From NCBI GenBank assembly GCA_964549495.1, contig CAZJWJ010000014.1:1-64000 (forward strand): DNA of 64,000 nucleotides, in the 5' to 3' direction. The notes below the pieces were generated by a model, which was not told where the DNA came from, did not search any database, and saw nothing but the letters and a program-made list of their open reading frames with translations. Positions 57,822 to 64,000 of the stretch are shown here, piece after piece (position 1 is the stretch's first letter; the number at the start of each line of letters is the position of its first letter). Position numbers and translations under genes: made by a program. The stretch comes from JACKBJ01 sp964549495. GTDB taxonomy: Bacteria > Chloroflexota > Anaerolineae > Epilineales > Epilineaceae.

Positions 57822-59044
57822 AGCATTTCGCCCTCGGAGCTGAGCGCGGGCACCAAGCTCCGCTCCTCCTGCGTGCCCTCGATGCGGTCTTCCGAGGCCA
57901 GGCTCAGCAGCAGGTGCGTCAGGGACGCCTTGCGAGCCAGCCCCCGCGCGTGCATCACCATGCGGTGCACGTAGTCCGGATCCCGGCGAGCATCCCGGCA
58001 GAATCGGGTGTAGGACCGGACCAGGTCGACATAGCCGATCACGCCTAGGCGTCGCGGATCGCGCCCCATCTCGAGGGCCTCGCGGTAGGCCAAATCGGCA
58101 TGATCGGGTTTCCCCCGCGAGGCGTAGAGCTCCGCCCGGCGCTGTTGGATCAGGCATGCCAGCCGGTCGATCGTGAGGGCTTCTTCATCCAGCTGAATGG
58201 AGACATGTTCCAGGATCTGTTCGACGCTGCGGATGGCGGTCCGCGGAATCCCGATGAGGGCAGCTGCCTCGAGGACCTTGAGGTGTGACCATGCCAAGCC
58301 GTCGATCGACGGGCTGGCGCCGCGACCGAGCACGGTCTCGCAGTGTTCCAAGGCTCTGCGCGGCTGGCCCATTTCCAAGTAGATCCGGGCGAGCATCGCG
58401 GCGGTCTTCATCCTGAGCGCGTCGATCGTGCGCCCGTCACTCGGCCGCTTTGTCGGGCAGTGGTGCTCGATCTGCGCCTGGGCGAGGTGGGCGTGGTATA
58501 GCGCCATCGAGTGGTTGTTGCGCAAGGCCAGCCCGTCCGCCAGGCAGAGGCCGAGCCGGGCGCGGGGAATGGCGTGCTCGATGGGCGCCAGCTCCGAAAA
58601 GCCGACCTCGCCGAGCTCGAGAACCGTATCGACCAGATGACGAACCTCGTCCGCATGAGGGGAGGCCCAAAGTCGCGAGCGCAGGTCCTCGAGGATGGGT
58701 GCCAGATCGAAGAAGCGCGCGACAGGCGCCTCTTGGACGAGCCGAGGAGGCTCGCCGCTGGAGCGCGCTGCTAGCATGTGCGTGATCAAGGAGGCCCGCT
58801 CGACCGGTGTGAGCGGCAGCGCCTCGGCGATTCGAACGGCCAAGGTGGGGCTGGGCGACCGGACCTCGCCGGCTCCGGATCCATCGTCGATCGTGAGCAG
58901 GCAGCTGAGATGCTGAGGGGTGATGTCGAGCCGGCTCGCGAGTTCGCGCTTGCTCCCGGAACGGGCCAGGGAGCGTTCCATGACGGCGATGTAGGCCGCC
59001 CGATGCGCGCGCTGGCGCTCTCTTCGAATCTGACTCAGCACCAA
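57818..59044 (-). CDS. XRE-type HTH regulator with TPR-like C-terminus
   Basis: A 408-aa cytoplasmic protein. The N-terminal 80 residues form a Cro/CI-like HTH (SKRELASRLDITPQHLSCLL...PSPTLAVRIAEAL). The rest is all-helical with TPR-like spacing (LRMKTAAMLARIYLEMGQPR, RALEHCETVL, RRAELYASRGKPDHADLAYR), resembling regulators whose TPR domain senses a peptide or protein. It is divergent from a small secreted protein 172 bp away, a layout seen in peptide-sensing pairs, but no such peptide is proven here. A hairpin overlaps its stop codon. Confidence 0.72.
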   Translation of the reverse strand: MVLSQIRRERQRAHRAAYIAVMERSLARSGSKRELASRLDITPQHLSCLLTIDDGSGAGEVRSPSPTLAVRIAEALPLTPVERASLITHMLAARSSGEPPRLVQEAPVARFFDLAPILEDLRSRLWASPHADEVRHLVDTVLELGEVGFSELAPIEHAIPRARLGLCLADGLALRNNHSMALYHAHLAQAQIEHHCPTKRPSDGRTIDALRMKTAAMLARIYLEMGQPRRALEHCETVLGRGASPSIDGLAWSHLKVLEAAALIGIPRTAIRSVEQILEHVSIQLDEEALTIDRLACLIQQRRAELYASRGKPDHADLAYREALEMGRDPRRLGVIGYVDLVRSYTRFCRDARRDPDYVHRMVMHARGLARKASLTHLLLSLASEDRIEGTQEERSLVPALSSEGEML

Positions 59045-59215
59045 GCCCCCTCCCTAGTACACTGCGTCATTTCGATCACGTTACCGGTCTCTCATTTTTC
59101 AAGGCAGCGATTTCACGTGCCTGGCACCGCGTCTCCTGACAGAATGAACAGTGCTGACGGCCTGCCCATTCCGGTGGCCATACAACTCTCCCGCCGGGTG
59201 ACCGGATGGGGACCA

Positions 59216-59668
59216 ATGAAAGGCATGCTTCCCGTGCGAACCCTAAACATCCTGCTCTCCTTGGTCGCGGTTCTGCTCCTCGCCTTGACGTCCATCGGGT
59301 CCGGGCCGGTCGCGGCCCAGAGTGCCGGGGATCCGTGTTCACCGGCACTCCCGCTCCCCCCGCCACCGGGGGGGCATCCCAAGCCGACCGGCGGCACGGT
59401 GACCGATGTATCCACCAACCTCGGCATCGAAGGGGCCACGGTCCAACTCTATCGATGTTACTTCGGCGTGGGGCTCCTGGAAGACGCGGTTACGACCGCG
59501 GAGGATGGCGACTACCTCTTCGAGGATGTCGAGCTGGGCTCCTACTACTACATCCAGGTGTCCTCGAGCGGGCCGATGGCCGGCATGCAGCCCGCCTCGG
59601 GCTACTCGAACCCGACGCCGATCTTCGATCCATCTGAAGACGATACGCACGACTTCGGATTCGAGTAG
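59216..59668 (+). CDS. Small secreted Cna-B/carboxypeptidase-regulatory-like protein
   Basis: A 150-aa exported protein from ATG 59216; an earlier in-frame ATG at about 59144 would make a long, unlikely leader. Signal peptide residues 1-35 (ILLSLVAVLLLALTSIGSG core). After a Pro-rich stretch (ALPLPPPPGGHPKPTGG) comes one beta-sandwich of the SdrD-B/CarboxypepD_reg kind: GTVTDVSTNLGIEGATVQLY, TTAEDGDYLFEDVELGSYYY, IQVSSSG. The end is acidic (DPSEDDTHDFGFE), the usual close of such a domain. A surface or extracellular binding protein. Converges with the BTAD-TPR regulator, 14 bp apart. Confidence 0.72.
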   Translation: MKGMLPVRTLNILLSLVAVLLLALTSIGSGPVAAQSAGDPCSPALPLPPPPGGHPKPTGGTVTDVSTNLGIEGATVQLYRCYFGVGLLEDAVTTAEDGDYLFEDVELGSYYYIQVSSSGPMAGMQPASGYSNPTPIFDPSEDDTHDFGFE

Positions 59669-59682
59669 GTAGGGACTCGCGC

Positions 59683-61371
59683 TCAGCTAGGGGTCTTGCG
59701 CGCGTCGCCGGCAACTTCGAGTGACGCGCGCAAGACCTCCGCGTGATCTCGCAAGCGCTCGGCCGCTTCCGAGTCACCCATGTCCTCGAGCAGCGATGCC
59801 ATGTAGACGGAAACCTCGGCGACGCCACGCATGTGCTGGCAATTGCGGAAGAGTCGTTCGCTCTCTTCGTAGCGGAAGCGGGCTTGTTCCATGTCTCCGG
59901 ACCGGTGCGCGAGGTACCCGAGCACCTGCATGCAGTAGGCCCGCCCGGCGACATCGTCGAGATCCTGATAGGTCTCGAGGGCCTCTTGGGCCAAGTCCGA
60001 GGCCTTGTCCCAGTTGCTCAGGTTCTGATAGATCGTACTCAGATCCACCAGGGAGCCAGCGATGATCGCGCGATCCTCCAGTGCCCGCCCGATGGCCAGC
60101 TGCTCGACCAGCATGGCCTTGGCCAACTCGTAGCGGCCCAGTGCCATCAGGGCCAGGCCGGCGTTCTTGAGGACCAAGGCCATCAGTGCGGGTTGTCGGA
60201 CGCTGCGGAGGATTTCGAGGCTTTCCTCGTGGAGGGTCGCGGCGCGCTCCAACTCTCGGCGGCGGAAGGCGACCACCCCCAAGCTGTTGAGCGCGCGGGC
60301 GTACCAGACTCGCTGGCCGATGGCTTCCCAATGGCGGAGACTCAGCTCGAGGCGCAGGCCGGCCAACTCCAGATCTCCGTGCTCGATGGCCAGGACGCCC
60401 GATCCGTGCAAGAGCTGCGCGTAGGTGGCGCCCTCGCGATTCAAGGTGGAAAGGAGCACCCGTTCGAGCAAGATGCGGCCCTGGCCGGCACCCTCGTACT
60501 CCATCCAGTAGGGCCACATCGCGCCGACGAGTCGGGCGGCGGGCTCGGACAAGTTCTTGGCCAGCGCCAGCTCGATGCTCTCGAGCACGGCATCGTAGCT
60601 CTTGCGGATGACCTTGGACCAGCTCTCCCTCTCCCGACCCCATAGGTGGGCGCTGGCCTCTTCGACCAGCTCGATGTGCTCTCTCAGCCGGCGATGGAGC
60701 GGGTCGGCGGGCGTGGTCTTGGGTATGTCGCCCAGATCGCCGAGGTCGTCCGGGATCTCGATGCGGCCGCCATCGTCGGCGTCCTTGCGACGCGTCCGGG
60801 ACGGAGGCATGAGCATCAGGTCGTAGCTGTCCACCGTAGCCAGCGCGCCGGCACATGCCCGGCAGCGTTCCAGGCTCTGCTCCAGGATCGCGTCCATGCG
60901 CTCGCGCACCGGTTCCAACCAGGGATCCAGGAAGAGCGGCAAGAGTCCCGAGCCATAGATTCGGGTCATCGATGCCTCGATCTGGGCCGCCCGAGCCGGA
61001 TCCAGGGATTGGAGCCGCTCGGTCTCCGCGGCCAGTTCGAGGAAGTCCTCCAGGTCGGTCGGCATGACCGGGTTGAGCTGGAGCACGCGACGCGGATGAA
61101 GGATGGCGCTGTCGGGGACTTCGATCTTGTCGAGGAGTCGCCGCAGGCGCAGCAGCACCTCGGTCAGGCGGTTGGCGGCCAGGGACTCCGACTTGTCCGG
61201 CCACAGCGCGGCCGCCGCGGCCTTGCGCTCGACCACCTCGCCCGGATGCAGGGCCAGGTAGGCCAGCAGGGCTTCCTGGCGACGATTTTGGAAGGTGGCG
61301 ACGACTTCGCCGTCACGTTCGATACGGAAGGAATCGAAGAGGACGAGGCGCCATGATTTGAGGGGGTGCAA
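59683..61371 (-). CDS. BTAD-type transcriptional regulator with TPR domain
   Basis: About 562 aa if read from TTG 61371, which has AAGGAAGG 7-8 nt upstream and gives the usual family start (MHPLKSWRLVLFDSFRIERDG); ATG 61419 is the alternative. The N-terminal wHTH (RRQEALLAYLALHPGEVVER, AANRLTEVLLRLRRLLDKIE) and short BTAD-like region come first. A TPR array from about residue 300 to 550 follows (LNSLGVVAFRRRELERAATL, LKNAGLALMALGRYELAKAM, LGYLAHRSGDMEQARFRYEE). There is no P-loop, unlike the BTAD regulator at 26.5 kb. It lies 150-220 nt downstream of the 58-aa peptide gene and may control that operon through the direct repeats at 63.3 kb. Confidence 0.82.
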   Translation of the reverse strand: MHPLKSWRLVLFDSFRIERDGEVVATFQNRRQEALLAYLALHPGEVVERKAAAAALWPDKSESLAANRLTEVLLRLRRLLDKIEVPDSAILHPRRVLQLNPVMPTDLEDFLELAAETERLQSLDPARAAQIEASMTRIYGSGLLPLFLDPWLEPVRERMDAILEQSLERCRACAGALATVDSYDLMLMPPSRTRRKDADDGGRIEIPDDLGDLGDIPKTTPADPLHRRLREHIELVEEASAHLWGRERESWSKVIRKSYDAVLESIELALAKNLSEPAARLVGAMWPYWMEYEGAGQGRILLERVLLSTLNREGATYAQLLHGSGVLAIEHGDLELAGLRLELSLRHWEAIGQRVWYARALNSLGVVAFRRRELERAATLHEESLEILRSVRQPALMALVLKNAGLALMALGRYELAKAMLVEQLAIGRALEDRAIIAGSLVDLSTIYQNLSNWDKASDLAQEALETYQDLDDVAGRAYCMQVLGYLAHRSGDMEQARFRYEESERLFRNCQHMRGVAEVSVYMASLLEDMGDSEAAERLRDHAEVLRASLEVAGDARKTPS

Positions 61372-61520
61372 GTCTTGCCTTCCTTTGGAAAACAGCGGGG
61401 GATGCTGCCAGTGTATCATGCCAGCGCGGTGCAGGTCAACGGCATCGATGGGACTTCGGGCCGAGCCATGCCCTGCGTGGAGCCATGCGCAGATCCTTCT
61501 CCGCCCGATGGTCGAAATGT

Positions 61521-61557
61521 AAAAAACAGTCGGGTGTGCGATGCGCACACCCGACTG
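61521..61557 (-). terminator. Strong intrinsic terminator after the 58-aa peptide gene
   Basis: CAGTCGGGTGTGCG (61527-61540) pairs perfectly with CGCACACCCGACTG (61544-61557) around a 3-nt loop. On the minus strand six T residues follow at once (61526-61521). The best intrinsic terminator in the window; it marks the end of the minus-strand operon. Confidence 0.9.
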
Positions 61558-61590
61558 TCGAGCAACTGGATACCGTTTCGCAGACGCGGC

Positions 61591-61767
61591 CTAGAACATC
61601 GGGCCGTAGCCCGCTTGGGCCGGTCCGAGGATCTCGAGCAGATCCTCGAGCGAGTCGAGCGCTTCCGCTTGCGGAGGTGAGTAGTGAATGCGAGTCTCCG
61701 GCAGCGCCTGTTCGTTCTGTGCGCCGACCTGCCGAGGATCGCGCTCCTGCCGTTCTTGATGATTCAT
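61591..61767 (-). CDS. 58-aa peptide with Gly/Pro/Tyr-rich C-terminus (RiPP- or signal-peptide-like)
   Basis: A short gene from ATG 61767, with GAGGGGGAA 8 nt upstream. The first half is polar and Gln/Arg/Glu-rich (MNHQERQERDPRQ); the middle is acidic and leucine-rich (LDSLEDLLEILG); the end reads GPAQAGYGPMF. No membrane segment or secretion signal. The layout, a charged leader-like helix then a small Gly/Pro/aromatic end, is what RiPP precursors and some signalling peptides look like, but I see no modifying enzyme in the window. The gene lies 19 nt after the secreted-protein gene and ends at a strong terminator, so it is very likely expressed. Function unknown. Confidence 0.6.
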   Translation of the reverse strand: MNHQERQERDPRQVGAQNEQALPETRIHYSPPQAEALDSLEDLLEILGPAQAGYGPMF

Positions 61768-61786
61768 CGAGCGTTCCCCCTCGGGT

Positions 61787-63181
61787 CTAGTGCGAGCTGC
61801 CGGGCATAGGGCCCGTGAGTTTCGATTTCGCGCCAGCCAGCCCCGGCAGGACCGGTCCGGGGATGATCCGCGAGGGCACCGCACCGACCTCTACCGGGCC
61901 GTGCCGCGTGGTCTGCCCGAGCGTGTCGACATCCTCCAGCCAGTAGCGCAGGGCGTTGGCCGGGGCCATCCAGTCGACCCATTCGTAGCTGGCGCCCGAG
62001 AGCTCACTGCCCTCGCTGGCGATCAGCCGCGGCGTCACGACGGTCTCGCTGCCATCGGCCTCTTCGCGGATGATGCGGAAGCCGGCGTGCTTGATCTCGC
62101 TGGCCGTCGTCCAGTCCAGATGGACGTTGTGGCCCACCCGCTCGGCCCCGAAGTCGGTCAGCTCGACCGCCAAGGGATTCGAGTTGCCGCCGAAGTCGGT
62201 GACGTTGGCTTCGGCGTAGGCGTCGGAGACCACGATGGTCGAGTTGGCCAAGACGCTGAGGAGCGGTACATCCAGGACTTCGATCTCGAGGGCGATCGCC
62301 TCGGCGGAGGTCATGGTGGGGTCCGCGGTGTCCTCGGTCAGCTGACCGACGGTAACGCGCACCGCGTCGACCAGGGGAATACCGGCCTGCAAGACGGTTA
62401 CGATGGGCAGCGGGTCTGTACAGTCGATCGGGTTGCCGGCCACTTCCAGGTTGACGCAGTTGATCGATGCGTTGGCGTCCGCGTCACCCACCGAGCTATC
62501 GCTCGTGGCATCGGCCGACGCGCTGAGCACGTCGGCCGTGACCACTGGGTCCAGCGCCGGGATCCCGACATTGACCTCGAGGCCCTCGACGCTGCTGTTG
62601 GCTTCGGCGATCGCATCGTGTAGCGGCGAGTCGGTATTGGTGTTGACCAGGGAGTCGACCGCCACCGTAGTAGCGAGCACCAAGTCGTTCAAGATCAAAG
62701 CATTGCCGACATCCAGCCCATCGATGGTGTTGTCGGCGGTGGACTCGGAGATCAGGCCGGTGACCTGGCTCGATGCGTCGGACTCGATGGCTCCGGTGTC
62801 GATCAAGAAGGTGTCGATCATCGCCAGGAAGTCGTTATCCGTGACCGGAGTTGCATTCCCGTCGTAGGTCTTGGTGGTGCTGGCGTTGATCAGGTCGACG
62901 TCGAGTAGCCCCACCGAATCCAGACCCACCACCACGTCGACGCCCTGACCCTCGGCGCTGGTCGTGGCGGGTGAGGGGAAGGGGTCGCCCGAGAGATCCG
63001 CCTCGGATCGAGAGACGTCGACGGTGGCCGTAGTGAGCCCGCCGAGCGCTACCAGGTCGATGTGAACCGCTGTCGCCTCGGCCAAGGCGTCATAGGGCAC
63101 GCCCGGGAAGCTCGAGGCCGCCCGCGGTGTCAGGACGATGAGGCAGAGGCACGCCGTCAAGGCGACGATGCGTTTGAACAC
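61787..63181 (-). CDS. Secreted beta-rich ('choice-of-anchor'-like) protein with C-terminal FN3-like domain
   Basis: About 464 aa from GTG 63181 (MFKRIVALTACLCLIVLTPRAA), with AGGGGGTAGGA upstream; earlier frame is unsupported. After the signal peptide, about 300 residues are Asp/Ser/Thr/Val/Ala-rich with very little aromatic content (VDVSRSEADLSGDPFPSPAT, VDSLVNTNTDSPLHDAIAEA), resembling the repeat-free beta-helix or choice-of-anchor proteins. The C-terminal 110 residues form the common FN3-like module AVELTDFGAERVGHNVHLDW-TASEIKHAGFRIIRE...ALRYWLEDVDTLGQTTRHGP. Only the FN3-like part is confident. It heads the operon with the 58-aa peptide. Confidence 0.65.
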   Translation of the reverse strand: MFKRIVALTACLCLIVLTPRAASSFPGVPYDALAEATAVHIDLVALGGLTTATVDVSRSEADLSGDPFPSPATTSAEGQGVDVVVGLDSVGLLDVDLINASTTKTYDGNATPVTDNDFLAMIDTFLIDTGAIESDASSQVTGLISESTADNTIDGLDVGNALILNDLVLATTVAVDSLVNTNTDSPLHDAIAEANSSVEGLEVNVGIPALDPVVTADVLSASADATSDSSVGDADANASINCVNLEVAGNPIDCTDPLPIVTVLQAGIPLVDAVRVTVGQLTEDTADPTMTSAEAIALEIEVLDVPLLSVLANSTIVVSDAYAEANVTDFGGNSNPLAVELTDFGAERVGHNVHLDWTTASEIKHAGFRIIREEADGSETVVTPRLIASEGSELSGASYEWVDWMAPANALRYWLEDVDTLGQTTRHGPVEVGAVPSRIIPGPVLPGLAGAKSKLTGPMPGSSH

Positions 63182-63660
63182 GATAGTCCTACCCCCTGTG
63201 AATGGGTGCAACCTGCGGGAATCGGTGGCAAACCCTGGCAAGATTGCTTGAATCAACATGCGAATCGTGGGGCTCGGCCCCTCTATCCGGCCCCAGACTA
63301 CCCGATAATGGTTGCCGTGGTCAAGTTAAATGTTCAAAATCGTTCATTTTGTCCGGATTTGTTTGATGGGTAGCCGTTCGGGAGGCATCGTTGACGAACA
63401 ATGCAAGAACGGCACCCGACCTCAATGATGGATGGGGCGAAGAACCAGCTTCCGAGTCGCGTGCGGCCCGGATCCTTGTCGCCGAGGGGCGCGAAATGGT
63501 ACACTTGAGCCGGCAGCCGGCGGGTTTGCGCTCGCGCGGATCTTTGGCGGTACTTGTGCAAGCCCCGATCCCGGAGTTGTCATCGGATGCCGGGATCTTT
63601 CGCGAAGCGCGAAATCCAGATGACCACCCCGACAGCGTCGACCTGCGAAAGGCCGAGGCC
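63182..63660. other. Divergent intergenic region with AT-rich regulatory patch
   Basis: About 480 bp between the secreted-protein operon (minus) and the partial gene at the right edge (plus). The part from 63320 to 63370 is markedly AT-rich compared with the rest of the window and holds the promoter and direct repeats listed separately. The part from 63400 to 63650 shows no convincing gene. Confidence 0.5.
63295..63346 (-). promoter_or_regulatory. Candidate promoter with 10-bp direct repeats upstream of the -35
   Basis: On the minus strand, TTGACC (63324-63319) and TAGTCT (63300-63295) are spaced 18 bp. Immediately upstream, TGAAC occurs twice (63346-63342 and 63336-63332) exactly 10 bp apart. 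Direct repeats abutting -35 are the usual site of SARP-type activators. The leader to GTG 63181 would be about 105 nt. Confidence 0.45.
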
Positions 63661-64000
63661 ATGACGTCACCGAGATCAAGCCGGCCGCTGCCTCGTCTGC
63701 TGGCGGTGATTGCGATCGCCATGCTGTGCCAGGCGGTGAGCCGAGCTGGGCCGGTCGATCCGGGGTCGATCTTCGAGGGGCGAGCACGGGCGGCGCCGGT
63801 CCCCGCGCCACCGCAGCTGCACTGGATCCAGCCACCCGATGGGCGGGGATTCGTCGTGACCGTCGAGCTGCCCAGACCGCGGCTCGATGTGGATCGAGAT
63901 GGCGGTTGTCTGCGACCTCGCTTGCCCGAGCGGGGTGTCGCGAACTGGCGTCCAGCGGGCGCCAGCCCCGACTACGGCTGGTTGGTCGGGCTGCCAGAGG
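63661..64000 (+). CDS. Exported protein, N-terminal part (cut by window edge)
   Basis: Open reading frame that runs off the right edge; about 113 residues are visible. ATG 63661 begins MTSPRSSRPLPRLLAVIAIA, a signal peptide with a basic start and hydrophobic core (LLAVIAIAMLCQAV). An upstream in-frame ATG near 63500 would bury the signal peptide and is less likely. The mature start is Pro-rich (APVPAPPQLHWIQPPDG) followed by strands FVVTVELPRPRLDVDRDGG and LPERGVANW, loosely like the pro-region of C25 (gingipain-type) peptidases. That match is weak. Partial, function unknown. Confidence 0.5.
   Translation, partial: MTSPRSSRPLPRLLAVIAIAMLCQAVSRAGPVDPGSIFEGRARAAPVPAPPQLHWIQPPDGRGFVVTVELPRPRLDVDRDGGCLRPRLPERGVANWRPAGASPDYGWLVGLPE

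Noticed and set aside
59053..59070. CTAGTACACTGCGTCA as a second end of the MITE at 17.7 kb
   Set aside because: Only about 12 scattered bases match and there is no complementary arm nearby.
61591..61884. 97-codon version of the peptide gene
   Set aside because: The first 39 codons overlap the end of the upstream gene and are Arg/Ser/Pro-rich; ATG 61767 has a good ribosome site.

Overview
The window is GC-rich (about two thirds G+C by eye), densely coded bacterial DNA. The gene families point to a member of the Chloroflexota, most likely an Anaerolineae/Ardenticatenia-like lineage. The supporting features are several multi-pass GT39-type glycosyltransferases with extracellular beta-sandwich tails, SARP/BTAD regulators (one with an NTPase module, one with TPRs), ECF sigma factors, FG-GAP/VCBS, kelch and LamG secreted proteins, and short C-terminal LP-x-x-R-like endings on secreted proteins. 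The taxonomy is inference: no rRNA or other marker gene is present.

Layout. 1-3.3 kb: the 5' part of gap, then two divergent citrate synthases; one carries an N-terminal MerR-like HTH, and a perfect inverted repeat lies between them. 3.4-9.9 kb: a DNRLRE-like secreted protein, a long inverted repeat, recD2 overlapping a LysM/M23 gene, and a pentapeptide-repeat membrane protein. 9.9-18.4 kb: secreted proteins (a 767-aa beta-rich protein and an FG-GAP/LamG protein) interleaved with two VapBC-type toxin-antitoxin modules, a nested palindrome or MITE, and a DM13 protein. 18.5-24.6 kb: core metabolism and housekeeping (PDH E1 beta and alpha, thioredoxin, PgpA, an ABC-2 exporter). 24.8-30.6 kb: a kelch protein, a BTAD/NTPase regulator, a NarL-type response regulator and an ECF sigma factor.

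30.7-53.0 kb is an envelope glycan region. It holds four large membrane glycosyltransferase or flippase-like genes in one overlapping minus-strand run (40.1 to 30.7 kb) and another GT39/UPF0104 pair. It also holds a seven-gene minus-strand run (53.0 to 45.2 kb): RMD-like reductase, gmd, phosphohexomutase, tatD, polyprenyl synthase, GT2 and GT4. The sugar genes predict GDP-D-rhamnose (or a related 6-deoxyhexose), which the GT2 and GT4 enzymes would use; the multi-pass GTs would act on lipid-linked sugars at the outer face of the membrane.

53.2-56.6 kb: ECF sigma factor, double-zinc-finger anti-sigma factor and the tRNA methylthiotransferase MtaB, read as one unit. 56.6-64 kb: a DUF2270-DUF2179 membrane protein, an XRE-TPR regulator facing a small secreted Cna-B-like protein, and a BTAD-TPR regulator beside a two-gene operon. 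That operon encodes a secreted beta-rich protein and a 58-aa peptide with a Gly/Pro/Tyr tail, and ends at a strong intrinsic terminator. A secreted protein runs off the right edge.

The most unusual items are the 58-aa peptide operon with 10-bp direct repeats at its promoter, the HTH-citrate synthase pair with its operator, a palindromic MITE-like element sitting in the loop of another hairpin, two related long inverted repeats, and a terminator-like element that overlaps the stop codons of two unrelated genes. No CRISPR array, tRNA, rRNA, transposase or phage gene was seen.
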